Source of the DNA: Paenibacillus sp. G2S3
Lineage (GTDB): Bacteria > Bacillota > Bacilli > Paenibacillales > Paenibacillaceae
Direction: 5' to 3'
Length of the DNA: 64,000 nt
NCBI RefSeq assembly: GCF_030123105.1
Contig: NZ_CP126095.1
Location: 4,526,001 to 4,590,000, forward strand
Position numbers and translations under genes: made by a program. The notes below the pieces were generated by a model. The model was not told where the DNA came from, did not search any database, and saw nothing but the letters and a program-made list of their open reading frames with translations. Below, piece by piece: positions 17,682 through 27,140 of this stretch. Position 1 is the first letter of the stretch. Every line of letters begins with the position of its first letter.

Positions 17682-19664
17682 CTACTCTACAATTTCAGTG
17701 AAATCGACATTTTCAACAATCCAACGTTTACGAGGATCGACTTTATCACCCATCAGTGTAGAAACACGACGCTCGGCCTTAGCAGCATCCTCAATCTGCA
17801 CCTGAAGCAGCGTACGCGACTCTGGATTCATCGTCGTTTCCCATAGCTGATCGGGGTTCATTTCGCCCAATCCTTTATAACGCTGAAGCTCGAAGTTTTT
17901 GCCGAATTCCTTTAAATAATTTTGCAGTTCTTCATCACTCCATGCATACCTTACAGTTTCGAGCTTGCCCGTCTTGCGGGTCAGCTTATAAAGCGGTGGC
18001 TGGGCGATAAAGACCTTTCCAGCATCTATTAACGGCTTCATATAACGATAGAAAAATGTCAGCAGCAGCACCTGAATATGCGCCCCATCTGTATCCGCAT
18101 CGGTCATAATGATAATTTTGGAATAATTGCTGTCTTCGACAGTAAAGTCTGGACCAATTCCTGCACCAATCGTGGAAATGATCGCTTTATATTCATCGTT
18201 CTTCAGGATATCCAGCAGCTTGGCTTTTTCCGGATTCATCGGTTTTCCTTTTAGCGGCAAGATAGCCTGGATCTTTGAATCACGACCTTGCTTCGCTGAT
18301 CCACCGGCCGAATCTCCTTCTACGATGAACAGCTCAGTACGTGTAACGTCCTTGGACTGCGCAGGTGACAATTTCCCACCAAGATTCGAGCTCTCGCTAC
18401 GTTTCTTACCTGTACGGATCTCATCGCGGGCTTTGCGAGCCGCTTCCCGAGCCTTCGAAGCCTGAATCGATTTTTTCAAAAGACTCTGTGCAACCTGTGG
18501 GTTTTCTTCCAGGAAACGAGCCATATTCTCAGATACGATGTAGTCTACTGCACTACGAGCAGAAGCACTACCGAGCTGATCCTTCGTCTGTCCAACAAAT
18601 TCAACCTCGGACATCTTGACACTAATAACAGCCATCATACCTTCGCGCAAATCATTTCCTTCTAAATTCTTATCCTTTTCTTTAAGCAACTGTGTACGGC
18701 GGGCATAGTCATTTAACACACGAGTATACGCAGTCTTAAAGCCCGTCTCATGAGTACCCCCGCTACGAGTAGGAATGGAGTTAACGAAAGAAGCCAAGGT
18801 TTCCGTATAGCCTCCATTGTACTGAAGAGCCACTTCCACTTCGATATCGTCCTTTTCTGCGCTGAAGTGAATAACATCATGCAGAACATCCTTGCCCTCA
18901 TTCAGGAATTGTACAAATTGGCTTGCTCCACCCTCGTAAAAGAACTCGTCCTGACGATTGCTCCGCTCATCATGCAGCGTAATACGCAGACCGGAATTCA
19001 GAAAGGCAATCTCCTGTACCCGCTCTGCCAGCGTGTCATAATTCAGGGCAATTCCATTTGGAAAGACGCGAATATCCGGTTTAAAAGTAATTTTCGAACC
19101 GGTTTTGTTGGTGTTGCCTAGAATTTCAAGGCCCGTTACTGGTTCGCCAACATGCTCTTTCCCCTTCTTGTCCACCCAATATTCAAAACGTTGACGATGG
19201 ATTTTGCCCTCACGATAAATCTCTACTTCGAGCCATTCAGACAAAGCGTTCGTTACTGAAGCCCCTACGCCATGCAAACCGCCTGATTTCTTGTAACCAG
19301 ATCCACCGAATTTACCGCCTGCATGTAAAATTGTAAATACAACTTGCGGCGTTGGCACTCCTGTCTTATGCATTCCAGTTGGAATTCCACGGCCGTTGTC
19401 AGTCACTGTTACTGAGCCATCTTTGCGAAGTAGTAAGTCAATCTTCGTACAATACTTGGCTAGATGCTCATCCACAGCATTATCTACAATTTCCCATACT
19501 AGATGATGTAGTCCCGAAGAACTTGTACTGCCGATATACATGCCAGGTCGTTTGCGTACTGCAACCAGACCTTCGAGCACTTGAATGTCGTCAGCATCGT
19601 ATCCAGTACGGCCATTCTCGCCGTTATTAGAAACTTCAGCAAACATATCGATCTGTTCGAGCAT
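17682..19664 (-). CDS. parE: DNA topoisomerase IV subunit B
   Basis: ATPase subunit, 660 aa. The GHKL ATP site shows EIVDNAVDEHLA near residue 48 and VTDNGRGIPTG near 80. The transducer domain follows. The TOPRIM domain has LFIVEGDSAGGSAKQGRD (Glu ligand) and MTDADTDGAHIQ (Asp ligands) for Mg2+. The C-terminus LQRYKGLGEMNPDQLWETTMNP is diagnostic of the GyrB/ParE family. AAGGAGG lies 7 nt before the ATG. The length without insertions and pairing with parC support ParE over GyrB. Confidence 0.95.
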   Translation of the reverse strand: MLEQIDMFAEVSNNGENGRTGYDADDIQVLEGLVAVRKRPGMYIGSTSSSGLHHLVWEIVDNAVDEHLAKYCTKIDLLLRKDGSVTVTDNGRGIPTGMHKTGVPTPQVVFTILHAGGKFGGSGYKKSGGLHGVGASVTNALSEWLEVEIYREGKIHRQRFEYWVDKKGKEHVGEPVTGLEILGNTNKTGSKITFKPDIRVFPNGIALNYDTLAERVQEIAFLNSGLRITLHDERSNRQDEFFYEGGASQFVQFLNEGKDVLHDVIHFSAEKDDIEVEVALQYNGGYTETLASFVNSIPTRSGGTHETGFKTAYTRVLNDYARRTQLLKEKDKNLEGNDLREGMMAVISVKMSEVEFVGQTKDQLGSASARSAVDYIVSENMARFLEENPQVAQSLLKKSIQASKAREAARKARDEIRTGKKRSESSNLGGKLSPAQSKDVTRTELFIVEGDSAGGSAKQGRDSKIQAILPLKGKPMNPEKAKLLDILKNDEYKAIISTIGAGIGPDFTVEDSNYSKIIIMTDADTDGAHIQVLLLTFFYRYMKPLIDAGKVFIAQPPLYKLTRKTGKLETVRYAWSDEELQNYLKEFGKNFELQRYKGLGEMNPDQLWETTMNPESRTLLQVQIEDAAKAERRVSTLMGDKVDPRKRWIVENVDFTEIVE

Positions 19665-19691
19665 TCATGCTCCTCCTTCTTTTCTCTATAC

Positions 19692-19800
19692 TAAAGCATT
19701 AGCGCCTTCGGCGTCCTCATAAGGACGGTAAGCCTTTTAGCGAGAAACATAAGATATAAAGTATAGGTGCAAAACTTATACGTTCTTATATTTCTAAAAA
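19692..19800. repeat. Dispersed intergenic element, member X (upstream of parE)
   Basis: CTTCGGCGTCCTCATAAGGAC and the following GGTAAGCCTTTTAGCGAGAAACATAAG match, with few changes, the minus strand of about 41950-42035. The 3' half is framed by GAGAAACATAAGA and TCTTATATTTCTA, an inverted pair shared with elements at 31.1 and 43.3 kb. It sits between the ABC permease gene and parE, and no coding potential is seen. Confidence 0.65.
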
Positions 19801-19832
19801 TGCAAACAAACGTTTTCGTCACTTTGTACATT

Positions 19833-20822
19833 CTAATTCAAAATATCCCTTTTCGTAAAGACGGCGAATGAAATGATCACCGAAACAGCCCCCCATACTG
19901 CCAGCACAGCCATAGAAAATGACAAGGACATCCCCTCTATGGGTGCGGGAGTTCCTGACAAATAGCCGGTCAGTCCAAGATTTACCATAAATAAATATTT
20001 CGCTGTTGTCCAGGCTGAAGCCATATTGGTCAAAATATTCCCAGCTATCAGCGCTGCCATCATGACCACTATACTAGCAGCAGTGCTCCTTACAAGTACA
20101 GAGATCATAAAAGCAAGCAGGGCAACTACGACGCTTACGAACCAGACCAATCCACCTTGCATAAGCATGTATTTCCACTGTGGTACTGCATGTACAGTAG
20201 ACATATCCACCGAGTCTCCACTGATCTTAAAGCCTGTAAAGACAGGGATATTAAAGCCCTTATATCCAAAAGCCAGACCAGAGATCAGGTAGCTGATCAC
20301 AAATGTGGAGAGTACGATGAGTGAGACAAACATAAGCAATGCCGCCAATTTGCTAAACAAGATTTTCCAGCGCTTAACCGGCCTTGTCAGCAGCATTTTG
20401 ATTGTCCCTGTAGTTCGCTCTGCAGAGACTAAGTCCGAGGCTACCGCCATTATAAGCAGCGGAATAAATAAAGTAACCGAATTATCCATAAACTCACGGG
20501 TAAAGGTAACGCCGCTCGGCTCATTCGGATTCACATCATGGTGAAGGTAATATTGAAGCTGCTGTACAAATATTCGCCGATAAGTCTTCCATTCCTCTGG
20601 AATTCGGTCACTGCCTAATGAATTTTGATTATCAATGATCTGCTGCTGGATCTCCAAGCGCCAATCGGAGTTGAATTTATCTCGGCTACGCTCAGCTGAG
20701 CGCATTTGAGCGTAGGTGAACATAGGCACCAGAACAATCAGAATCAGCAGTATAACATAAAACCGTTTCTTTTTAATGATTTTTAAACATTCATTACGGA
20801 TTAGCGGAAGCATATTATTCAA
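19833..20822 (-). CDS. ABC-2 type transporter permease
   Basis: Membrane half of an ABC exporter, ~329 aa. A first membrane segment near residue 18 (FYVILLILIVLVPMFTYA) is followed by a ~80-residue extracytoplasmic loop, then about five more segments starting at VTLFIPLLIMAVASDLVSAERTTGTIKMLLTRPV, the ABC2 signature. The preferred start is the TTG at 20822, 9 nt after GGAGG; the GTG at 20831 directly touches the GGAGG. It overlaps the end of the ATPase gene. Likely exports a lipid, antibiotic or peptide. Confidence 0.87.
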   Translation of the reverse strand: MNNMLPLIRNECLKIIKKKRFYVILLILIVLVPMFTYAQMRSAERSRDKFNSDWRLEIQQQIIDNQNSLGSDRIPEEWKTYRRIFVQQLQYYLHHDVNPNEPSGVTFTREFMDNSVTLFIPLLIMAVASDLVSAERTTGTIKMLLTRPVKRWKILFSKLAALLMFVSLIVLSTFVISYLISGLAFGYKGFNIPVFTGFKISGDSVDMSTVHAVPQWKYMLMQGGLVWFVSVVVALLAFMISVLVRSTAASIVVMMAALIAGNILTNMASAWTTAKYLFMVNLGLTGYLSGTPAPIEGMSLSFSMAVLAVWGAVSVIISFAVFTKRDILN

Positions 20823-21795
20823 CGTTCTCACCCTCCGTTAGTTTCAAGAATAGCTGTTCCAGTGTCGGATTGATTTTATGCACAGCCCTAACTTCGATTT
20901 CAGCAGTCACCATGACTGCCACAATCTCGGGGATCAAATCCTGATCCATAATCGTGATTAAAGAACTCGGTCCCATACCAGCAATAATAGAATCATCCAA
21001 GGTAACGTCTTCCAGATTCTGAATCTGAATATCTGTGCGCTCAGCCAGTATTCCCCGAGCTTCAGCAAAAGGCTCCAGCTCCCAAAGAACATACGGCGAA
21101 TTTCGAGCGATCAGCTCATCTACCGCACCTACCGCCAATACACGCCCTTTACTAATAATCGCTACACGGTCACAGAGAAGCTGAATTTCGCTAAGTAAAT
21201 GGCTCGATACAAATACCGCCAAACCCTCATCAGCCAGCTTACGTATAAACTCTCTTAACTCCTTAATGCCTTTAGGATCAAGGCCATTTGTAGGCTCGTC
21301 CAAAATAAGCAGACGCGGACGTCCGAGAAGCGCTTGCGCTATACCAAGACGTTGTCTCATCCCAAGTGAATATGTACTTACCTTATCATGGATTCGTTGA
21401 TCTAAACGAACGATATCTACAACTTCGCTAATACGTGCATTATCTATACCAGGCTGCATGCGGGCAAAATGCTGTAAATTCTCCCATCCCGTCAAATAAG
21501 TATATACCTCAGGGTTCTCAACGATAGAGCCAACAAATTGCAATGCCTTTTCCGGATTTCGGTTCACATTGTAACCACATACCGTAATCTTGCCCTCGCT
21601 GGGACGAATCAAATCGACAAGCATTCGAATCGTAGTTGTTTTCCCAGCTCCATTGGGCCCGAGGAAGCCAAAAATCTCTCCTTCTCTCACATCAAACGTT
21701 ACATCATCTATAATCCACTTTCGCCCTATTTTTTTCCGAACCCCGTCAACAGACAAGACGACCGGGCTCGATTCTCCACTGTTCGCTTTTGTCAT
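20815..21795 (-). CDS. ABC transporter ATP-binding protein (BcrA/CcmA type)
   Basis: A 326-aa ATPase. Walker A GPNGAGKTT is near residue 44, the signature SLGMRQRLGIAQALLGRP near 144, and Walker B LLILDEPTNGLDP next. The ~100-residue C-terminal extension ending LEQLFLKLTEGENVE is typical of two-gene exporters such as BcrA or GldA-like systems. AAGGAG precedes the ATG. It overlaps its permease gene by 8 nt, so the two proteins are surely partners. Confidence 0.92.
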   Translation of the reverse strand: MTKANSGESSPVVLSVDGVRKKIGRKWIIDDVTFDVREGEIFGFLGPNGAGKTTTIRMLVDLIRPSEGKITVCGYNVNRNPEKALQFVGSIVENPEVYTYLTGWENLQHFARMQPGIDNARISEVVDIVRLDQRIHDKVSTYSLGMRQRLGIAQALLGRPRLLILDEPTNGLDPKGIKELREFIRKLADEGLAVFVSSHLLSEIQLLCDRVAIISKGRVLAVGAVDELIARNSPYVLWELEPFAEARGILAERTDIQIQNLEDVTLDDSIIAGMGPSSLITIMDQDLIPEIVAVMVTAEIEVRAVHKINPTLEQLFLKLTEGENVE

Positions 21796-21903
21796 ATTCT
21801 GCTTAGCTCCTTGTTACTGTCATTTCCTCGGCTAGTACTTGCTCAAAGGATATTCTATCTAACACACATCATCTTCCTTAGAAAACTGGCTCTCACCTGT
21901 CTT

Positions 21904-22734
21904 CTAATGTATAGCCTGAATGAATCGCTCTCCGATTCGCTGATATCCATCCCCATTCGGATGAAAATGATCGGTTGATAAGTATTTGTCCAAATGCTTG
22001 TTAAACAAGTCGAAGGTAGGAACCAGGGTCATGTTGCTGTGTTTATTAATAATATCCATTGCCGCATTATTCCACTTCGCTACCGCCTGATTACCTGGTA
22101 GAAGTAGATCTGGTATATCTCCAAAGGGGTTATATAGCCCCATATAATAAATTTGAGCATTCGGATTGATCTCATTGATCTTCTCCAGAATCTTACCTAA
22201 TCTGCCTGCTGCTTCTGGAAGGGCTGCTAACAACGACTCTGGAGTCAGCTCTTGATCGGTCGTGGATTCACTCTGAAGTGCTCCACTATTCTGCAAAATA
22301 TTCGAGTCCTTGAATAAATCATTCCCTCCGATCGAGAGCAGAATGACATTCGCCAAGTGCAGCGCGTAATCCACACCATCTTCATCCAGCTTGCTTTGCA
22401 GTCCTGTAGTGGTTAAACCATTGATCCCCATATTTCCTAATAACTCAACTTCGATACCTTTAGCGGATAAACCACTAACCATACGCTTAACAAATCCATC
22501 TCCGCTGTTATCACCAGTTCCCTTGGCTAGCGAATCTCCAAGAGCAACAACTTTGAGCTTCTTAACCGTCTCCGTCGCTGGAGCGGCTGTTTGCTGCGGT
22601 AAGTTGGTCCCTGACGCTTCTCCAACCGGATAGATAATGTCTCTGACCGCATAAACTAAACCTACAATTAGAATTATTGTTGTTACTATGGAAATCAGGC
22701 TGACCGTGCGCCATGTCCACTTTGAATCATTCAA
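21904..22734 (-). CDS. GDSL/SGNH-family lipase or esterase, membrane-anchored
   Basis: A ~276-aa SGNH hydrolase. The N-terminal hydrophobic segment VSLISIVTTIILIVGLVYAV anchors or secretes it. Block I is VVALGDSLAKGTGD with the nucleophile Ser; block III is GGNDLF; block V is TDHFHPNGDGY with the Asp-His pair. The start is taken as the TTG at 22734, 6 nt after GGAGGG. The ATG at 22740 abuts the ribosome site, and the longer reading to 22902 lacks family similarity. Substrate unknown; a cell-wall or lipid ester is likely. Confidence 0.88.
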   Translation of the reverse strand: MNDSKWTWRTVSLISIVTTIILIVGLVYAVRDIIYPVGEASGTNLPQQTAAPATETVKKLKVVALGDSLAKGTGDNSGDGFVKRMVSGLSAKGIEVELLGNMGINGLTTTGLQSKLDEDGVDYALHLANVILLSIGGNDLFKDSNILQNSGALQSESTTDQELTPESLLAALPEAAGRLGKILEKINEINPNAQIYYMGLYNPFGDIPDLLLPGNQAVAKWNNAAMDIINKHSNMTLVPTFDLFNKHLDKYLSTDHFHPNGDGYQRIGERFIQAIH

Positions 22735-22930
22735 AGCCATCCCTCCGTGTGCCGTTCTATTATGTATTGTTCCACATTTTACAAAGATCTTAACTATGTA
22801 CATAAACATAAATCTTCCATACCGGTTTTGCAAATGTCTAAAATAGAAATAAATCCTGCTACTCCGCTTATTTAAGCCAAAAATGGATACGAAAATTCTC
22901 AAAAAAATTTAGCTATTAAAGTTCCAGTAC

Positions 22931-22963
22931 AAAAAAACGTTCCCCGATTTTCATCGAAGAACG
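22931..22963 (-). terminator. Terminator of the CAP-domain gene
   Basis: On the minus strand an 11-bp stem, CGTTCTTCGAT with ATCGGGGAACG (two G-U), closes a GAAA tetraloop and is followed by seven T. It lies about 27 nt past the stop. Confidence 0.9.
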
Positions 22964-22989
22964 CTTGATTGCAGTAATAGTTATTCCAC

Positions 22990-23772
22990 TTATTTACCAA
23001 TAAATTCTTGAACCCAATAGTTATTGTCATACCCTACACCGATATAATTGAAGTTAGCATTCAAAATATTAGCTTTGTGACCAGGACTATTCATCCAGGC
23101 TTTCATTACTTCTTCTGGTGTTTTTTGACCCATAGCGATGTTCTCGCCTGCAGCGTTATAAGTGATTCCAAAGGATTTCATCATGTCAAATGGTGAACCA
23201 TACGTAGGTGAAGTATGTGAGAAATAGTTATTAGTGCGCATATCCGTAGCTTTTGTAGCAGCTACTTTGTGAAGGCTGTCCAAACCAGAAACGGGCTTCA
23301 GACCAGCTGCTGCACGTTCTTTATTTACCAGCGTTACGATTTGTTGAACATAAGTTCCTTTGTTACTCACAGCACCTGTATTAGGTGTAGTCTCTGTAGG
23401 TTTAGTTACTGGCTTCGTTACAATAGTCGTATCCGAAGGCTTCGTTACAGTAGTCGTATCCGAAGGCTTAGTTACTGGCTTCGTTACAGTAGTCGTGTCC
23501 GAAGGCTTTGTAACAGGAGCTCCGGTGGATGTATCTTTATTTGGAACCGTTCCTGTTTGAGGCTTGGACACCACGATTGTGCTATTAAAAATAGGGAACC
23601 CCTGTAGGTTAGCTTGTTTTAAATATTGTAAAACTTGCTCATAGCTTGTACCTGATTTAATTACTGTTACTTGAGTGGAGGCTGCATTCGCTTCGAGTGG
23701 AAGAGAAATACTAAGTGCCATAACAGCTGCTACACTACCACCAATAATTGCTCTTAATCTCTTGTTCTTCAT
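22990..23772 (-). CDS. Secreted CAP-domain protein (YkwD-like)
   Basis: A 260-aa secreted protein. The signal peptide runs to about residue 31 (LSISLPLEANAAS). A short conserved segment (VIKSGTSYEQVLQYLKQAN) is followed by a Thr/Lys/Pro-rich linker of SDTTTVTKPVTKP repeats at ~90-140. The CAP/SCP domain follows: LVNKERAAAGLKPV, NNYFSHTSPTYGSPFDMM, GENIAMG and WMNSPGHKANILN, with the paired His and Glu of the fold. Relatives are spore or vegetative surface proteins; activity not established. Confidence 0.9.
   Translation of the reverse strand: MKNKRLRAIIGGSVAAVMALSISLPLEANAASTQVTVIKSGTSYEQVLQYLKQANLQGFPIFNSTIVVSKPQTGTVPNKDTSTGAPVTKPSDTTTVTKPVTKPSDTTTVTKPSDTTIVTKPVTKPTETTPNTGAVSNKGTYVQQIVTLVNKERAAAGLKPVSGLDSLHKVAATKATDMRTNNYFSHTSPTYGSPFDMMKSFGITYNAAGENIAMGQKTPEEVMKAWMNSPGHKANILNANFNYIGVGYDNNYWVQEFIGK
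23395..23520. repeat. In-gene tandem repeats coding a TKP-SDTT linker
   Basis: Direct repeats of about 24 bp, and of the 48-bp double unit, encode alternating TVTKP and SDTT blocks in the CAP protein. The near-identity of the units suggests slippage, so the linker length may vary between strains. Confidence 0.8.
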
Positions 23773-23971
23773 TCTGCCATCTCCTCTTTCTTGTGTGTAA
23801 TATACGTTTCTGCATAGAGTGACCAGCTACAAATGTTACAAAGTTGTAATTTGTTCCTCAGTCATTGTAGCATAAATCTATCAGCTGTGCTCTTCTAATT
23901 TTTAACATTTAATAGTCTTGATTGTAAGTTTTCTGAATCTGAATGCCTTCGCTTTTCGCGGTAAAAAGCAC

Positions 23972-24003
23972 AAAAAAGTCGCCATTCCCGGGAGAACAGC
24001 AAC
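23972..24003 (-). terminator. Terminator of the WG-repeat gene
   Basis: On the minus strand an 11-bp stem, GTTGCTGTTCT with GGAATGGCGAC (several G-U), is followed by six T. It lies ~28 nt past the stop. Confidence 0.75.
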
Positions 24004-24030
24004 TTCTGTATGCTTATGGATATCGGACGA

Positions 24031-25995
24031 TTAGTGAAATGACTGCCAAAATTCTCCCTCAGTAGAGATAAGTCCCATAATTTCTGCATAAGGAATACGG
24101 AAAGTAGGAAAACCCGCAACATAAGGAGCAATCTCATAAGGTGCAAAATAAAGATACAACGCTTCATTATCTACAAAGAAAGGCTGATCCGATGTAATTC
24201 CTTTATACGTGTCCGGAAAAACATAGGAGTATTGGGGGTCATTCTCGATCTGCTTGCCTACGATTTTACTTAGCTTCTCCACGTATCTACTTCCTGGCTT
24301 AAACAGATCACCTAGCTTATAGAACCTTCCGTTACGTAGATTAGTATGTGTATAGATTTTGGTAGGCATGCCGTGGGCTGCTCCAAAAGGATAACGGTAA
24401 CCTGTTAACTCCAGCACAAGCAGGTTTTTACGGAAGAAGGACACTGAAAAATCACCATTATAACTGAAATCCTGTGTTGCTCCGCCACTACCAGCATCTT
24501 CAGCGAGTGACAGCTTGCGCAGTTTATCATTTACCTCTCTCGAAACTTCCGCACTGGCAATTCCCTCAACAACCGGATAATAAACTAGGTAATCTCGGTT
24601 CGGTTTGTACTTCTTCTCCACTACGGAATACGGAGGTCTCAGTGGAATGACTCCATTTTGCCTCCAAATTTGCTTTCCTTGACGGTCATAATAAGCTGTA
24701 CGTTGATCTATATCTGCTCTAATTAAACGCCCGCTGAGAGTAAGTGTGCCGGTCCCTTGAATAACTGGAGGCTGTGCTGCTCTTTTTCCAGTTCGATCTA
24801 TAAAATAGGTCTCCTTAGCATCATACACAGACGCCAGTCCGTCCTGATAATTATTCACACCAAGCAGGGTATGATTGCTCAAAATCGCTCCTGTCTCTGC
24901 ATCAGCGATAATGTAGCGTGAGCCGCGATAAGGCTGATTAGGGAACACTGGCGTTCCTATGGCCACTCTACCTTCACCAAGTTGGAGCACTTCATAATAT
25001 TTTGCAGGGATAATCATTTTTCCTTGTTTATCAATCAGCCCGTAGGCGTTACCATAATTCTCAGCGGTATTCACCACCGCACGACCTTCCGAAAAAGGTA
25101 AAGCAGAAGTGAATTGTGGCTGAATAGCTACCGTCCCATCCGTATTTAAATAGCCGTACTTACCGTTCTCAGTCGCTTGATAAGAGAGCAGCCCATCACC
25201 CGGACTCCCTACGAAAGGATGATTGTACGTATGCAGGATATTCCCCTCAGGGTCAATGAGCGCATACTCCCCCTCCTTTATCTTGACCAAAGCCATACCA
25301 TTCATAAAATCATTGGCATCTACATAAATTGCAGGCAAAACCTCTTTGCCTTGCGCATCTACATACCCATATAGCGATTGACCACCCGTTGTATTTTGTT
25401 TTGAAAATAATGCAAGTCCCTCATGCAAGGAGTTCAGATAATCATAACGGGCTGGAGTCACCTCTTTACCTTTTTCATCGATAAATGTGTACCCCTTCGC
25501 ATCAGATACTACTGCGCGTCCTTCCGAAAAAGGGCCAATGAACGAGTAAATGGGCTTCACGCGCTCCCGTCCAGAGCTGTCGATCAGTCCGCTAATGTTT
25601 TTTCGCTGTACAACTGCTAGCCCATTCTTCTGAAAATCCTCAGCATATTCGTATCTAGGTTCAATCTGAGCACGACCTTCGTCGTTAATATATCCCCAGA
25701 GCGTACCCTCTTTGAGATTAAAAGGTGCCGGATGAAGCCCAGTATTCCTTAATTCGTCGTCAACCCACTCCGGTAATAGATACGGCGTCTCATAAGGCTT
25801 ATTGGAGTAATCTACACGATATAATCCCGCCTCTGCTGGAATCGTAACGAATAGCTCCTCTTCTGTGCGTATGAAATCTTCTTCTTGCTGCGTAATATAT
25901 TCGTTCCAGCCAATCCCGTCCCATCTCCATACATCCGCTTGTAGCGGCCCGTTGTCATTCCCTTTCCCCAGCTCATTCAACCTAATCCTTAACAT
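24031..25995 (-). CDS. WG-repeat protein with a C-terminal DUF3298/RsiV-like domain
   Basis: A ~654-aa protein. From about residue 80 to 430 it has at least seven WG-type repeats, such as EGTLWGYINDEGRAQIEPRY, SGLIDSSGRERVKPIYSF and YGYLNTDGTVAIQPQF. The C-terminal ~200 residues (YYPVVEGIASAEVSREVNDKL to FRIPYAEIMGLI) match the DUF3298 fold found in RsiV and PdaC. The start is the ATG at 25995, with GGGGAG 7 nt before it; the ATG at 26022 is rejected. No signal peptide is visible, odd for a DUF3298 protein, so its location is uncertain. Confidence 0.85.
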   Translation of the reverse strand: MLRIRLNELGKGNDNGPLQADVWRWDGIGWNEYITQQEEDFIRTEEELFVTIPAEAGLYRVDYSNKPYETPYLLPEWVDDELRNTGLHPAPFNLKEGTLWGYINDEGRAQIEPRYEYAEDFQKNGLAVVQRKNISGLIDSSGRERVKPIYSFIGPFSEGRAVVSDAKGYTFIDEKGKEVTPARYDYLNSLHEGLALFSKQNTTGGQSLYGYVDAQGKEVLPAIYVDANDFMNGMALVKIKEGEYALIDPEGNILHTYNHPFVGSPGDGLLSYQATENGKYGYLNTDGTVAIQPQFTSALPFSEGRAVVNTAENYGNAYGLIDKQGKMIIPAKYYEVLQLGEGRVAIGTPVFPNQPYRGSRYIIADAETGAILSNHTLLGVNNYQDGLASVYDAKETYFIDRTGKRAAQPPVIQGTGTLTLSGRLIRADIDQRTAYYDRQGKQIWRQNGVIPLRPPYSVVEKKYKPNRDYLVYYPVVEGIASAEVSREVNDKLRKLSLAEDAGSGGATQDFSYNGDFSVSFFRKNLLVLELTGYRYPFGAAHGMPTKIYTHTNLRNGRFYKLGDLFKPGSRYVEKLSKIVGKQIENDPQYSYVFPDTYKGITSDQPFFVDNEALYLYFAPYEIAPYVAGFPTFRIPYAEIMGLISTEGEFWQSFH

Positions 25996-26454
25996 CCAGT
26001 CGCTCCCCTTTAACAAAGGCATTTGCCTATAGAATATGGGAGAATGTTGGTTTATGTGATTTTGATCTTTTAGATGTGGGAGGAAGGTGAAAACGCATCA
26101 AGCGAGTTAGGTGTGTCGATACTGGTTGCACGGTGGGGTTAGGTGGGGGCAAAGACTGGTGGCATGGCAGGTGAAGGGGATGTGATGCTGCGGGGATTCG
26201 TGTGACTCCTGGGATTTGTGGGATGCGTGTGAGTATGGTAGGGCTGCGAGGAAGTTTTGGGGTACAAGGGAAAATTTCGGTTCGTGGGGTGCGGAGGTTA
26301 TGACAAGGCGAGGCGGGGAGATTTGCGGGGGCTATTGTCGAAGCGTACTTGGATCGGGGTGTGGAGTAACATAGGAGCCGTTGAGTTAATAAGGGAGTGT
26401 GATTGAGGATGGCGGTTTGTGCTGAGCGTTGGCTCAGCGAACGAAACGTTGCTC

Positions 26455-26535
26455 CTATCGCTGTTGTCTCCAAATTTATTGATTTGTACCACACACGCGT
26501 TAAAGTATGAAGAGAAGAACGAACGCTACCACTTG
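26455..26535. repeat. Dispersed hairpin repeat, degenerate copy C
   Basis: TATCGCTGTTGTCTCCAAAT, then TTATTGATTTGTACC and GAACGAACGCTACC, follow the order of copy A (17513-17630) at the same spacing. The stem is poorly kept here, so this reads as a decayed copy. Confidence 0.45.
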
Positions 26536-26970
26536 CACGCAATCATGCCGTTCTCTCAGCTGCTATTAACGTTTTTCGTCAACTCAGACTCACCACGATT
26601 TCAAGGCTGTGATACCTCTTAATCCTTCACGTTGCTCCTATCGGTTAATTCTAGAGCATTTATGCCCTTCTTTCTTCATGCTTCCGCTTCAAATAGCTCA
26701 ATTCAGCTGATTCTACGGGATCTATACCGTTCATTTACCACCTACTTCAAATCATGACATGTGCAAATGTCTGCATTCAATTTAGGTTGGTCTTAGCCGT
26801 GGCTAAGTCGGTGTAGGACTATCGGCGGTAGTAGGGGATAATGTAGGGGCGATGTTGTTGTAACAGTGTTGGTTGTGACGGTGTTAGTTGTGCAGAGTTG
26901 TTGTAGCAGTGTTAGTGGTTAGTTTTTACCCGTCACTTTTTCGGAGCGAAGCAATCGAAACAGACATGCC

Positions 26971-27006
26971 AAAAAAAACGTTTGCGATAACTAGCAAACG
27001 CTTTTT
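26971..27006. terminator. Bidirectional terminator hairpin
   Basis: CGTTTGC and GCAAACG form a 7-bp stem with an 8-nt loop, with eight A on the left and a T run on the right. It can act on either strand and is the likely end of the mgl operon, ~190 nt past mglC. Confidence 0.7.
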
Positions 27007-27034
27007 CTGCCCTACCCCAGCGAGGTGACAAGGA

Positions 27035-27140
27035 TAACGGAGGGAAATTTTGGAGCTGTAGAAACGAAGTGGTCGCCTTTGTTCTCAGATTCCAACCGCT
27101 ACCGCGGTATCAATCAAGGAATCTGAGAACAACAGCGATC
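27035..27140. repeat. Dispersed hairpin repeat, copy B (downstream of mglC)
   Basis: TTGTTCTCAGATTCC (27079-27093) and GGAATCTGAGAACAA (27118-27132) form a perfect 15-bp inverted repeat. On the minus strand it is followed by AGGCGACC and CTACAGCTCCAAAATTTCCCT, matching copy A in the parE-parC gap. Confidence 0.8.

Noticed and set aside
26027..26542. A 171-codon minus-strand ORF in the GT-rich gap
   Set aside because: The Pro/Thr/Ser-rich product mirrors base skew, there is no ribosome site or recognisable domain, and it overlaps the hairpin repeat copy C.
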